Shown in pieces: positions 33,341 to 42,264 of a stretch of 64,000 nt of DNA (position 1 is the stretch's first letter; every line of letters begins with the position of its first letter). Made by a program: the position numbers and the translations under genes. The notes under the pieces were generated by a model. It was given only the letters and a program-made list of their open reading frames with translations, was not told the DNA's origin and made no database searches. This DNA is from Nioella aestuarii (lineage in GTDB: Bacteria; Pseudomonadota; Alphaproteobacteria; Rhodobacterales; Rhodobacteraceae), in NCBI RefSeq assembly GCF_050896395.1, contig NZ_JBPBBA010000001.1, positions 186,001 through 250,000 of the forward strand, in the 5' to 3' direction.

Positions 33341-34882
33341 TTACTCAGAGGGAACTCCCACAGCCTCCATTGCTGCAAGCCAGCGGTCGAGTGCGCCCGG
33401 GGCAGTCCATATCCCTGCGCTCTCCGCCTTTATCTTTGAAAGCGTGTAGGTCGGGTTCTGAGCGAGATATGCGCCGATTGCATCCGCTGCCTTCTCCTTG
33501 TTGCCCAGACAATGGTGGATGGCCGCAAGGTCCTTGTAGGCAGCAACCGGCATTGACGGACACCCGAGAAAAGTATCCAGCGCGTCTTCGCACTCTCCAG
33601 CCTGCCAAAGCGCCCAGGCCTTTGTCCACGCGACGCTGAAGCCATAGAGCGGATCGATCCGTTCCGCCTGCGCGATCACGTCGAGCGCCTGATCCGTCTC
33701 GCCCACGAACACCATGGCATCGGCAAGACCGACAAGGATCAGCGACGAGGAGGGGTTCAGCTCCGCTCCTCGGTGAAAGGCGCCAAGGGCCGCGTGAACG
33801 TCCCGGTTGAACAGCATCGCGCGCCCAAGCGCGAGGTAGGCCATGAAGTTATTCGGATCCAGTGCCACAGCTTTGCGCGCCAGCCGTTCCATACGTTCGC
33901 GGGCCGCGTCCTCATCGCCTTCAATCCAGCCGTGTCGCAGCCCGTTTCGCAAGGCAAGGGCCTGTCCCAGATAGCCCCAGGCAGAGTCTGGATAGTCCCG
34001 GATCGCCACTTCCTGCTCTTGAAGATTTACAAGCAGGTTTTCGCGGTTGAAATTGCGCATGATCCTGCTTTGCGCGGCGTTCGCGATCATCAATGCGTTC
34101 ACATCCCCCGCCGACATCTTCGCCTCTGACGTGTCAACAATGCTGAAGCCGACAGCATTCGCGATCCTTGCGCTGATCCGGCTGTTCGTTTCGAGCAAGC
34201 CTGTAAGAGGCACATCCATTTCCTCGGCCCAGATATGTGCCTCGGTCACTCCGTCGATCAGCTGTACCGTTATGCGCAGCCGTTCACCGTCATATTGCTG
34301 GCTGCCCTCGACAACAAAATCGGCCCCAAGTCTGGATGCGATCTCTGCGATACCGAGGTTGGATTCGCGGAACTGAGCGGCCGACTTGCGAGAGATCACC
34401 GTCATTTGCGGATTCCGCGCAAGCGCCGTGATAATGTTTTCACTCACCGCGTCGCTCAGAAACCCTTTATGCGGGGCGGCACTGAAATCATCGAAGGGCA
34501 GGATGGCGATGACTGGCGGCCCGGCAGATGGTCTGCTGCCAAGCGCATTTTGCCCGGTCGGGACAAGTCGGTAGCCTTCGCGCGGCACGGTCTCGACGAT
34601 GGTTTTGTTCACGTCGCCAAGCACGCGCCGTATCTCGGAAATGCACTGCGCCACGCTATCCGGCGAGATCGCCCTGCCAGACCAGATACGATCAATCAAC
34701 GCCTCGCGCGTGACCGTGCGACCTGGCGTTTCTGACAGAAAGGACAAGACTTCCCGCGTCTGGTGGCGCAAGCCGAGCTCGTTCCCCGCTGCGTCAAAAA
34801 CCCTGCCAGAGGCGCAATCGAGGAGCGCGGTTCCCAGGCGCATTTCAAAAGAATTCAAGCTATTTCGTTTCGCGAAACGCAT
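33341..34882 (-). CDS. Winged-helix regulator with TPR domain (CadC/adenylate-cyclase-like)
   Basis: A 513-residue protein. Residues 10 to about 110 are an OmpR/CadC-type winged helix (LGLRHQTREVLSFLSETPG, then IWSGRAISPDSVAQCISEIRRVLGD and ETVPREGYRL). The middle (VIAILPFDDFSAAPHKGFLSDAV) matches the FlgO-like region common in such regulators. The C-terminal half contains TPR-type helices (AVALDPNNFMAYLALGRAMLF and following). There is no obvious membrane segment. GAGGG precedes the ATG at 34882; an in-frame ATG at 34912 would add ten residues. It diverges from the secreted protein gene at 34995, the likely target. Confidence 0.83.
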   Translation of the reverse strand: MRFAKRNSLNSFEMRLGTALLDCASGRVFDAAGNELGLRHQTREVLSFLSETPGRTVTREALIDRIWSGRAISPDSVAQCISEIRRVLGDVNKTIVETVPREGYRLVPTGQNALGSRPSAGPPVIAILPFDDFSAAPHKGFLSDAVSENIITALARNPQMTVISRKSAAQFRESNLGIAEIASRLGADFVVEGSQQYDGERLRITVQLIDGVTEAHIWAEEMDVPLTGLLETNSRISARIANAVGFSIVDTSEAKMSAGDVNALMIANAAQSRIMRNFNRENLLVNLQEQEVAIRDYPDSAWGYLGQALALRNGLRHGWIEGDEDAARERMERLARKAVALDPNNFMAYLALGRAMLFNRDVHAALGAFHRGAELNPSSSLILVGLADAMVFVGETDQALDVIAQAERIDPLYGFSVAWTKAWALWQAGECEDALDTFLGCPSMPVAAYKDLAAIHHCLGNKEKAADAIGAYLAQNPTYTLSKIKAESAGIWTAPGALDRWLAAMEAVGVPSE

Positions 34883-34994
34883 CCCGTGGCCCTCTAATCC
34901 GACCGGTACCATAGGCCGCTGAACCTTCTCTCCCGACAGCAGGCCTTTGGCAAAATGCAGGGGCGTCAGCCGCTCCCTAAAAGGAGGATACGTT

Positions 34995-35732
34995 ATGAAA
35001 CCCATGACGAGAATAGCGAACGTTCGGTCCACCGGACCGGCACTTGGGGCCGCGTCGAGGCGCGCATTTGCAGTTTCTGCGCTGCTGTTCCTTGCCGCCC
35101 CGGTCGTTGCCCAGGATTTCGACCTGATCACCCCCCGTGAAGATGCGCCCGTTCGCAATGCAGACGGAAGCGAGACTTTCCGGCTTCTCCCTGGTGAATG
35201 CAGCGACTTTGAATACTTCTCGGACGAGTTGCAGATCATGACATCCGATTGCGGGCGCCAAAGAAACCGGATCGAGTATTTCGAAACATCGACATCAAGC
35301 GCCGGAGATCGCCGGTTGTACGAATGGGATATCTTCATCCCGGAGGATTTCAGCTACTCTGCAACCAATGCACGTTTGACCGTCGGCCAGCTCGAAACCG
35401 GAACCGACATGCTCTACGGGTTCGAGCTGAACAACGATGGCTACACGTTTCGGGCGCAGACCTGCATCCCTGCCGAAGAATTCGGGGAATGGCACAGCAT
35501 CTCTGTGCGCATTCAGTACGACTCCACCCCCCGCCAATCCCTTAGGGACCGGACGCCTGGCGTGCTCGTGGTCGAATGCGATGGCGAGGTGATCGTTGAT
35601 GGAAGCGGTCGACCCAATTTGGCTGAAGGCAGTGAAATTCAATTCCGATATGGGCTCTTTGGCGGCATGAATATCGCTGAAACAGACAACGTGTCCGTGT
35701 CGTTCCGAAATGTCCGGATCTCCGCGTGGTAA
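34995..35732 (+). CDS. Secreted lectin/lyase-fold protein
   Basis: A 245-residue protein with a Sec signal ending near VVAQDFD. The mature part is beta-rich: YEWDIFIPEDFSYSATNA, LTVGQLETGTDMLYGFEL, then VLVVECDGEVIVDGSGRP. This texture resembles the concanavalin-A-like fold of heparin-lyase-type polysaccharide lyases, but I cannot identify catalytic residues and the family is a guess. AAAGGAGGATACGTT precedes the ATG, an excellent ribosome site, so the in-frame TTG at 34947 was rejected. The gene lies directly upstream of fabB and inside the accessory block. Confidence 0.65.
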   Translation: MKPMTRIANVRSTGPALGAASRRAFAVSALLFLAAPVVAQDFDLITPREDAPVRNADGSETFRLLPGECSDFEYFSDELQIMTSDCGRQRNRIEYFETSTSSAGDRRLYEWDIFIPEDFSYSATNARLTVGQLETGTDMLYGFELNNDGYTFRAQTCIPAEEFGEWHSISVRIQYDSTPRQSLRDRTPGVLVVECDGEVIVDGSGRPNLAEGSEIQFRYGLFGGMNIAETDNVSVSFRNVRISAW

Positions 35733-35904
35733 GGCCGCCACGCGCGCAGTAGCAACTTGATCCTGTTCAGGCCAAACAATCCTTCGCGCTTTGGCTCTTG
35801 TCGCCAGCTTCCCCTGATCAAGCCCATTGTATGAACGGACACGCCACCTTGCACCTGCCCCCGGCAATGCCCTACTAAGACGAGAGCAAAGCAAGGGAGG
35901 CCAC

Positions 35905-37134
35905 ATGCGCCGAGTAGTTGTCACGGGCCTTGGGATCGTCTCGTCGATCGGAAACAATGCCGAAGAGGTCACAGCCAGCCTGAAGGCGGGCAAATCCGGC
36001 ATCGAAGCAAGCCCCGAAATGGTGGAACACGGGTTCCGCAGCCAGATCGCGGGCACGCTCAAGATCGACCCCAAGGACCATGTGGACAAGCGTGCCCTGC
36101 GTTTCATGGGGCCGGGTGCCGCCTATGCCCATATCGCGATGACGCAGGCCATTGCCGATGCAGGGCTGTCCGAGGATCAGATCAGCAATGTGCGCACCGG
36201 TCTGGTGGCGGGTTCCGGTGGTCCCTCGACCTCCGCCATGCTGACGGCGCATCAGACGGTACTGTCCTCGGGCGCGACCAAGCGGATCGGGCCTTTTGCC
36301 GTGCCCAAATGCATGTCCTCGACGATTTCGGCAAACCTTGCAACGGCCTTCAAGATCAAGGGCATCAACTATTCCATTACCTCGGCCTGTTCGACGTCCT
36401 TGCATTGCATCGGCAACGCGGCGGAACAGATCATGATGGGCAAGCAGGACGTGATGTTCGCAGGTGGCGGCGAGGAACTGGATTGGACGCTCTCCTGCCT
36501 CTTCGATGCCATGGGCGCGATGTCTTCGAAGTACAATGACACCCCCACCAAGGCCTCCCGCGCCTTTGACGAAGGCCGTGATGGCTTCGTCATTTCCGGC
36601 GGCGGCGGCATCGTGGTGCTGGAGGATCTGGACCACGCACTGGCGCGCGGCGCGACGATCTATGCGGAAGTGACCGGCTTTGCCGCCACCTCTGACGGGC
36701 ATGACATGGTCGCCCCCTCGGGTGAGGGTGGCGAGCGGGCGATGCGGTTGGCTCTGCAAACGCTGCCCGAGGGCCGCAAGGTCAGCTACATCAACGCCCA
36801 TGGCACCTCGACCCCCGTGGGCGATGTGGGCGAGGTTGCCGCCGTGCGCCGTGTCTTTGGCGAAGGCCATGTGCCGCCGATCAGCTCCACCAAGTCAATG
36901 ACCGGCCACGCACAAGGCGCGGCGGGCGCGTTGGAGGCTATCTTTTGCCTATTGATGCTGAAGGGGGATTTCATCACCCCGTCGATCAATGTCGAAACGC
37001 TGGCCGAGGGGATCAACCCCGGCGAAGTTGCGACGTCTTACGTTGAAAATGCAGGGCTCGACACGGTGATGACCAACAGCTTCGGCTTTGGCGGGACCAA
37101 CGGGTCGATGCTGCTTTCCAGATATATTGGATAA
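35905..37134 (+). CDS. fabB: Beta-ketoacyl-ACP synthase I FabB
   Basis: A 409-residue condensing enzyme for elongation, including unsaturated chains. The catalytic triad is complete: Cys in ITSACSTSLHCIG, His in NAHGTSTPVGD, and His in TGHAQGAAGALE. AAGGGAGG precedes the ATG at 35905. A decayed copy of its leader and first codons lies 2.7 kb upstream. It is followed after six bases by fabI, forming an operon. Confidence 0.96.
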   Translation: MRRVVVTGLGIVSSIGNNAEEVTASLKAGKSGIEASPEMVEHGFRSQIAGTLKIDPKDHVDKRALRFMGPGAAYAHIAMTQAIADAGLSEDQISNVRTGLVAGSGGPSTSAMLTAHQTVLSSGATKRIGPFAVPKCMSSTISANLATAFKIKGINYSITSACSTSLHCIGNAAEQIMMGKQDVMFAGGGEELDWTLSCLFDAMGAMSSKYNDTPTKASRAFDEGRDGFVISGGGGIVVLEDLDHALARGATIYAEVTGFAATSDGHDMVAPSGEGGERAMRLALQTLPEGRKVSYINAHGTSTPVGDVGEVAAVRRVFGEGHVPPISSTKSMTGHAQGAAGALEAIFCLLMLKGDFITPSINVETLAEGINPGEVATSYVENAGLDTVMTNSFGFGGTNGSMLLSRYIG

Positions 37135-37140
37135 ACTCAG

Positions 37141-37929
37141 ATGGCTGATTTGATGAAGGGCAAACGCGGGCTGGTCATGGGCGTTGCCAATGACCGCTCG
37201 ATCGCATGGGGCATCGCCAAGGCCATGCATGCCGAGGGCGCAGAGCTGGCGTTTTCCTATCAGGGCGACGCATTCGGCAAGCGGGTGAAACCCTTGGCGG
37301 AGCAGCTTGGCGTCGATCTGCTGGTTGATGTGGACGTGACCGACGATGCCTCTCTCGACGCCTGCTTCGGGCAGATCGGAGAGGCCTGGGGCAAGCTCGA
37401 TTTCGTGGTACACGCCATCGCGTTTTCCGACAAGAATGAACTGGGCGGGCGGTTCATCAACACCACTCGCGACAACTTCCGCAACTCACTGACCATCTCG
37501 TGCTACTCGCTCATCGACGTGGCCCGGCGGGCAGAACCGCTGATGACCGATGGCGGCACGATCCTGACTTTGACCTATATGGGATCAAACAGGGTGACGC
37601 CGTTCTACAACGTGATGGGCGTGGCCAAGGCGGCGCTGGAAAGCTCAGTCCGGTATCTGGCCAACGATATGGGCCCGAACAAGATCCGCGTGAATGCGAT
37701 CAGCCCAGGCCCGATGAAGACGCTGGCAGGCGCGGCGATTTCGGGCGCGCGCAAGACCTTCAACACCGCCCGCGACAACGCCCCCTTGCGTGACAACGCC
37801 ACGCTCGAGTCCATCGGGGGAACGGCGGTCTACCTGGCGTCTGACTACGGCGCCTGCACGACCGGTGAGATCATCACCGTCGACGGCGGCTACCATGTGT
37901 TGGGGATGATGCAGCCGGAGAATCTCTGA
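37141..37929 (+). CDS. fabI: Enoyl-ACP reductase (NADH) FabI
   Basis: A 262-residue short-chain dehydrogenase that completes each elongation cycle. The N-terminal nucleotide-binding segment is GLVMGVANDRSIAWGIAKAM. The catalytic Tyr and Lys are in TPFYNVMGVAKAALE, within the FabI spacing. NAISPGPMKTLA is the substrate loop. It is the distal gene of fabB-fabI and is followed by a hairpin terminator. Confidence 0.96.
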   Translation: MADLMKGKRGLVMGVANDRSIAWGIAKAMHAEGAELAFSYQGDAFGKRVKPLAEQLGVDLLVDVDVTDDASLDACFGQIGEAWGKLDFVVHAIAFSDKNELGGRFINTTRDNFRNSLTISCYSLIDVARRAEPLMTDGGTILTLTYMGSNRVTPFYNVMGVAKAALESSVRYLANDMGPNKIRVNAISPGPMKTLAGAAISGARKTFNTARDNAPLRDNATLESIGGTAVYLASDYGACTTGEIITVDGGYHVLGMMQPENL

Positions 37930-37968
37930 TCCCGGCTTTTTCATGTGCCCAGCGGTGGCAGGGCGAAA

Positions 37969-37990
37969 GCGGCACCCAAATGGGTGCCGC
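37969..37990. terminator. Bidirectional terminator between fabI and the FKBP gene
   Basis: GCGGCACCC and GGGTGCCGC form a perfect 9-bp stem around AAAT. On the plus strand ATTGCGTTTT follows. It lies between two convergent genes. Confidence 0.75.
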
Positions 37991-37998
37991 ATTGCGTT

Positions 37999-38427
37999 TT
38001 ACTCGACCGACATAACCTTAACCGCAAAGGTAAGGTCTTTCCCTGCCAGCGGATGGTTGGCGTCGAGCGTGATATGCTCGTCCGTTGCCTCGGCGATAAC
38101 CACCGGGATCGCCTGCCCGTTCGGGGCCTGCATTTGCAGCTGGGTACCCACTTCGGTCGGGATGTTTTCGGGAATCTGGTCGCGGGGGATTTGCTGCACA
38201 GCTTGCGGGTTGTGCTCGCCATAGGCCTCGGCGGCAGGAACGGTCACAGTCTTCTCGTCACCCACTTTCAGGCCATCGAAAGCCTTCTCCAGACCGGGGA
38301 TTATCTGGCCCTGGCCCATGGTGAAGCTCAGCGGGTCGCGGCCTTCCGAGCTGTCGAAGACGCTGCCGTCGGTAAGCGTGCCGGTGTAATGAAACGCAAC
38401 TTTGCTGCCTGAAGTGGCCTCTGTCAT
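37999..38427 (-). CDS. FKBP-type peptidyl-prolyl isomerase (SlyD-like)
   Basis: A 142-residue folding catalyst. The FKBP core reads VAFHYTGTLTDGSVFDSSEGRDP and QIIPGLEKAFDGLKVG. The inserted flap domain (QMQAPNGQAIPVVIAEATDEHITLD) marks the SlyD subgroup. The metal-binding His/Cys-rich tail of Escherichia coli SlyD is missing. It has no signal peptide. I use the ATG at 38427 (MTEATSGSKV) because upstream residues do not fit the family. Confidence 0.9.
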   Translation of the reverse strand: MTEATSGSKVAFHYTGTLTDGSVFDSSEGRDPLSFTMGQGQIIPGLEKAFDGLKVGDEKTVTVPAAEAYGEHNPQAVQQIPRDQIPENIPTEVGTQLQMQAPNGQAIPVVIAEATDEHITLDANHPLAGKDLTFAVKVMSVE

Positions 38428-38617
38428 GAAGTCATCCTGTATGTAGGGGGGTGAGTTTTCGCGGGGTGGGCGCAGATCCCGGCCCATCCTTCCGCAGATG
38501 TGGCCGCTACGCTATCAGCCCTGACACTGAGTTGAAACCGTGAATCCTGAAAAGCTGTGAGGATGGCTTTCCCCCGCCGTGCCCTTGTGCAACTCTGCCC
38601 GCAAAGGGGGACAGGTC

Positions 38618-39304
38618 ATGACCATCACAACCTGCGTTTTCGATGCCTACGGCACGCTTTTTGACGTGAACGCTGCCGCCCGCGCGGTTGCCTCTGAACC
38701 GGGGCAGGAGGCCTTCGCCGCCGTTTGGCAAGAGGTGTCGACCCATTGGCGCGCCAAGCAGCTCCAATACACCTGGATCCGGGCCCTGACCGGCCAACAC
38801 ACCGATTTCTGGCAGGTTACAAAAGACGGTCTGGATTGGGCGTTGGAAAAGACCGGTCAGACGGATCCTGATCTGCGTGAAAAGCTGCTCGGGCTCTACT
38901 TCAACCTTGCGGCCTTCCCCGAAGTCCCCGCCATGCTGGCGGCACTGAAGGCTGCGGGCATGAATACCGCAATCTTGTCCAACGGGTCTCCGCCGATGCT
39001 GAAAGGCGCGGTGGACAGTGCCGGTTTGGACGATGTTCTGGACGATGTGCTGAGTGTCGAAAGAGTGGGCATCTTCAAGCCCGATGCCAGCGTCTACAAG
39101 CTGGTGACCGACCGGTTCGGCTGCGATAAGGACGAGGTGCTGTTCGTATCTTCGAATGGCTGGGATGCGACCTCTGCCCGCGCCTTTGGTTTCCGGGTTC
39201 TCTGGGTCAACCGTGCGGGCGAACCGCTTGACCGCTTGCCCGACCCGCCCGACCGGATTGCCACCGACCTGACCACTGTCCCCAACATAGCACAGGCCCT
39301 TTGA
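38618..39304 (+). CDS. Haloacid dehalogenase type II (HAD superfamily)
   Basis: A 228-residue HAD hydrolase of the L-2-haloacid dehalogenase group. The nucleophile motif is FDAYGTLFDVN near residue 8, motif II is ILSNGSPPML, and the later motifs are GIFKPDASVY and FVSSNGWDATSARAFG. Such enzymes release halide from 2-haloacids, but some family members act on other substrates. It overlaps the next gene by ATGA, starting a three-gene coupled unit. AAGGGGGACAGGTC precedes the ATG at 38618. Confidence 0.85.
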   Translation: MTITTCVFDAYGTLFDVNAAARAVASEPGQEAFAAVWQEVSTHWRAKQLQYTWIRALTGQHTDFWQVTKDGLDWALEKTGQTDPDLREKLLGLYFNLAAFPEVPAMLAALKAAGMNTAILSNGSPPMLKGAVDSAGLDDVLDDVLSVERVGIFKPDASVYKLVTDRFGCDKDEVLFVSSNGWDATSARAFGFRVLWVNRAGEPLDRLPDPPDRIATDLTTVPNIAQAL

Positions 39305-40149
39305 TGGACTTCTTCACTGCCGCCGACGGGCTGAGGCTCGCCTATGATGACCGAGGTGAAGGGCCGGTGCTTTTGTGCCTGCCGGGCCTGACCCGCAACA
39401 TGGATGACTTCGAACCGGTGGTGGATCACTTCGCGCATCGCGCCCGTGTGATCCGCATGGATTTCCGAGGGCGCGGGGCCTCGGGCTTTGACCCCGATTA
39501 CGGCCACTACAATGTATTACAGGAAAGCCAGGACGTCATTGGCCTGCTGGACCATCTGGGCCTGGAACAGGCTGCGATCCTTGGCACCTCGCGCGGGGGG
39601 CTGGTGGCAATGACGCTGGCAGCCACGGCCAAGCACCGGCTGGCGGGTGTCTGTTTCAACGATATCGGCCCGGTGATCGAGCCTGCGGGGCTGGCCTATA
39701 TCATGGGCTATCTGGGCCTGCCGCCGATAGATCCGGATTTTGACACGGCGCTGAGAGAGGTTCCGAAACGCATGGGCACACGCTTTCCCAATGTGCCTGT
39801 CGAGATCTGGGCCAACTACATCCGCCGGATTTGGGCCGTAGCTGACGACGGCACCCTGTCCCTGCGCTATGACCCGAAGCTACGTGATGCGACGCTTGAC
39901 CAGATGAAAGCTGCCGAGGGTCAGCCCGCCCCCGACCTCTGGCCGCTCTTCGCCGCGCTTGAGGGGCTTCCTCTGGCACTGATACGCGGCGCGAATTCGG
40001 ACCTGCTATCGCTCGAAACCGCCACGCAGATGCAGGCCCTGCGCCCCGACATGATCTATTCGGATGTCGCCGACCGTGGCCATGTGCCCTTTCTGGATGA
40101 ACCCGAAAGCCTTTCTGTCATCACACAGTTCCTGGACAGCCTGACATGA
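39304..40149 (+). CDS. Alpha/beta hydrolase
   Basis: A 281-residue alpha/beta hydrolase. The nucleophile elbow is GTSRGG, oxyanion-side residues are in LCLPGLTRNMDDFEPV, and the C-terminal His is in DRGHVPFLDEPE. The acid residue is probably in the GANSDLLS segment. It is coupled to the HAD gene by ATGA and to the dehydratase gene by a four-base overlap. The substrate is unknown. Confidence 0.85.
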   Translation: MDFFTAADGLRLAYDDRGEGPVLLCLPGLTRNMDDFEPVVDHFAHRARVIRMDFRGRGASGFDPDYGHYNVLQESQDVIGLLDHLGLEQAAILGTSRGGLVAMTLAATAKHRLAGVCFNDIGPVIEPAGLAYIMGYLGLPPIDPDFDTALREVPKRMGTRFPNVPVEIWANYIRRIWAVADDGTLSLRYDPKLRDATLDQMKAAEGQPAPDLWPLFAALEGLPLALIRGANSDLLSLETATQMQALRPDMIYSDVADRGHVPFLDEPESLSVITQFLDSLT

Positions 40150-41129
40150 CCGATATCACCATGATCGAAGCCGCCGCCGAGCGGTTGAAGGGCCACGCAA
40201 GACGCACGCCGCTGCTGTCGTCCCCTTTCCTGGACGAGATCGCTGGTCGCAGGGTGCTGATCAAGCCAGAGGCCCTACAACACACCGGTAGCTTCAAGTT
40301 TCGCGGCGGCTGGTCGGCAGTGTCGGCACTGGACCCTGAAACCCGCAAGCGCGGTGTCATCGCGTTTTCGTCTGGCAACCACGCGCAAGGCGTGGCCTAT
40401 GCGGCGAAGCTGCATGGCGCGCCCGCCGTCATCATCATGCCCGCAGACGCCCCGCGCCTGAAGATTGCCAATACCAAGGCCTTGGGGGCCGAGGTCATCA
40501 CCTATGATCGTGAAAGCGAAGATCGTGACGAAATAGGCGCGCGGTTGGCGGAGGACCGTGGACTGACCCTGATCAAGCCCTTCGACAACCCCTATGTGAT
40601 CGCGGGCCAGGGCACCGTCGGGCTGGAAATGGCGGAACAGGCGGCGCAGGAGGGTGTTGAAAAGGCCGATGTTCTGGTTTGCTGCGGCGGGGGCGGGCTG
40701 ACCTCTGGCATCGCCCTGGCGCTGGAGGCCAAAGCCCCGGGCCTGCGCGCGCGCCCCGTGGAACCGGAAGGGTTCGATGATGTGACCCGATCCCTGACCT
40801 CCGGCCGGATCGAGCGAAACGCCCGTACTTCCGGTTCGCTCTGCGATGCGATCATCACACCTGAACCGGGGCAGCTGACCTTTCCGATCATGCACCGGCT
40901 ATGTGGGCTAGGCGTCGTTGTTCCCGAACGCGACTGCCTGCGCGCCATGGCTTTGGCCTTTTCGCGGCTGAAGGTGGTGCTTGAACCGGGCGGCGCGATT
41001 GCACTTGCCGCAGCACTGTTCCACCCCGAAACGATAGAGGGCGACGCAGTCATCGCCGTGGCTTCTGGCGGCAATGTGGATGCGGAGTTGTTCGCGAAGG
41101 TGCTGGAGGAATTCGGCGAAGGCAGTTGA
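40146..41129 (+). CDS. Threonine/serine dehydratase, PLP type
   Basis: A 327-residue fold-type II PLP enzyme. The PLP lysine is in HTGSFKFRGGW, and the phosphate-binding glycine loop is VCCGGGGLTSG. It lacks the C-terminal ACT-like regulatory domain of biosynthetic IlvA, so it is closer to catabolic threonine or serine dehydratases that give 2-oxobutyrate or pyruvate plus ammonia. It is the last gene of the coupled trio. Relatives involved in hydroxyectoine or 3-hydroxyaspartate breakdown are an alternative. Confidence 0.87.
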   Translation: MTDITMIEAAAERLKGHARRTPLLSSPFLDEIAGRRVLIKPEALQHTGSFKFRGGWSAVSALDPETRKRGVIAFSSGNHAQGVAYAAKLHGAPAVIIMPADAPRLKIANTKALGAEVITYDRESEDRDEIGARLAEDRGLTLIKPFDNPYVIAGQGTVGLEMAEQAAQEGVEKADVLVCCGGGGLTSGIALALEAKAPGLRARPVEPEGFDDVTRSLTSGRIERNARTSGSLCDAIITPEPGQLTFPIMHRLCGLGVVVPERDCLRAMALAFSRLKVVLEPGGAIALAAALFHPETIEGDAVIAVASGGNVDAELFAKVLEEFGEGS

Positions 41130-41134
41130 CGGCA

Positions 41135-41160
41135 GGTGGGCAGATACTGCCCACCCTACG
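41135..41160. repeat. REP-like hairpin repeat, copy 2
   Basis: GGTGGGCAG and CTGCCCACC form a 9-bp stem around ATA, followed by CTACG. It begins five bases after the dehydratase stop, between convergent genes, and probably also ends transcription. Confidence 0.75.
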
Positions 41161-41177
41161 CAGGTTCGGCCCCCGCC

Positions 41178-41630
41178 TCAGTTCCGCCAGATCGCATCTC
41201 CGAAGATCAGGGAAATGCCCCCGCTCGCCTGCGATAGCGGAATACCGGTGCTGCGGCAGGTCGCGGTCTCTGTCCGCAGAGCCGGCACACTGCGTGCATT
41301 GGTGAAATATGTCAGATCCAACGGAACGTCCTGCCCGGACGTCTGGATTGACGCCCCACGAAGCATTCCCCGCACAGTGGTTCTCAGACGCGGCCGCGTT
41401 ACACGCCCGACACCGCAAATGGCCACTTCTCCCTCATAGGCAACGGCGCGCCACAAAAAAGAATAGACAATCCCGAGTTCGCCGGTAAAGCGGATATCGG
41501 ATTCAACGAAGCTGTCATCGACGGCCAGTTCAAACGTTTGGGCCTGGGTGGGGGCGGAAACTGCCAATACCAACCCCAATGCCAGAAATGCTTGATACAC
41601 ACCCGCTTTCTTCAAATAGCGTATACTCAT
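41178..41630 (-). CDS. Secreted protein of unknown function
   Basis: A 150-residue protein with a Sec signal (LALGLVLAVSAPTQA, cut before QTF). The mature part, about 120 residues, is beta-rich with two cysteines that could pair (VAICGVG and TATCRST). No family is recognised. It has its own promoter region in the AT-rich gap to the right and ends beside the hairpin repeat. Confidence 0.7.
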   Translation of the reverse strand: MSIRYLKKAGVYQAFLALGLVLAVSAPTQAQTFELAVDDSFVESDIRFTGELGIVYSFLWRAVAYEGEVAICGVGRVTRPRLRTTVRGMLRGASIQTSGQDVPLDLTYFTNARSVPALRTETATCRSTGIPLSQASGGISLIFGDAIWRN

Positions 41631-41961
41631 TTCGACTTTTCACTCCCCCCAAGTCGTTTATGAACAGCAGCTTAAGTTAAACCACCATTCTAAAGGCTTC
41701 ACACATCTCCATTGTTAAACCCGTATCAATCTGCCACTCAACTAAAAAAACATTTGGCGTAATTGATAATTTCCGCACCGCCCATTCGCAAAACAGGCAA
41801 AATCAGTTAGAATCTCAAGCGGCCTCAGATTCAATTGCTGCACGGATAGCCAGGGCATCAAGATCCCAGCCCCCCCTTTTCCCTTATTCGCGGCAAGCGG
41901 TTTCCTGGACATCCCCTGCCCCGCCTGTTTCACTCCGCCCACCCCATGCAGGAAGCCGCCC
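41631..41961. other. AT-rich intergenic region
   Basis: About 330 bases with clearly lower GC than the surroundings, including runs such as AACTAAAAAAACATTT. No coding frame, RNA gene or strong hairpin was seen. It should hold the promoter of the minus-strand secreted gene and probably that of the plus-strand small gene at 41962. Confidence 0.6.
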
Positions 41962-42195
41962 ATGTCCGCCCTCAAACGACGCCTCGATGCCATCCCTGTG
42001 CTCTACCTGATCCTTGCCAGTCTCACCCTTGGGCTGGCGCCGTTCACGCCGGAACCGCATATCTGGGAGAAGCTTAAAATGCTGGCGGGCGGCACGCTTA
42101 CCCAACCCATTGATATCTTCGACCTTGCCCTGCACGCTCTGCCCTGGCTGCTGCTGTTCCTCAGGTTGGTTCCCGCGCCTCCCACCCGCACCTAA
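41962..42195 (+). CDS. Small two-segment membrane protein
   Basis: A 77-residue protein with two hydrophobic segments (VLYLILASLTLGLAPF and LPWLLLFLRLV) around a conserved-looking PHIWEKLKMLAGGTL. Similar small proteins in Rhodobacteraceae are often labelled RND transporter, although the size rules out an RND pump. The function is unknown. Confidence 0.75.
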   Translation: MSALKRRLDAIPVLYLILASLTLGLAPFTPEPHIWEKLKMLAGGTLTQPIDIFDLALHALPWLLLFLRLVPAPPTRT

Positions 42196-42264
42196 GCACC
42201 CAACAGGTGGACATCCCCCGTCGCCTTTGCTTCACTCTGCCCCGAACAGGTCAGGAGCATAGGT

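Noticed and set aside
35295..36107. A 270-codon minus-strand frame across the fabB start
   Set aside because: It is antisense to the secreted protein and fabB, and it covers the duplicated promoter. No domain is visible.
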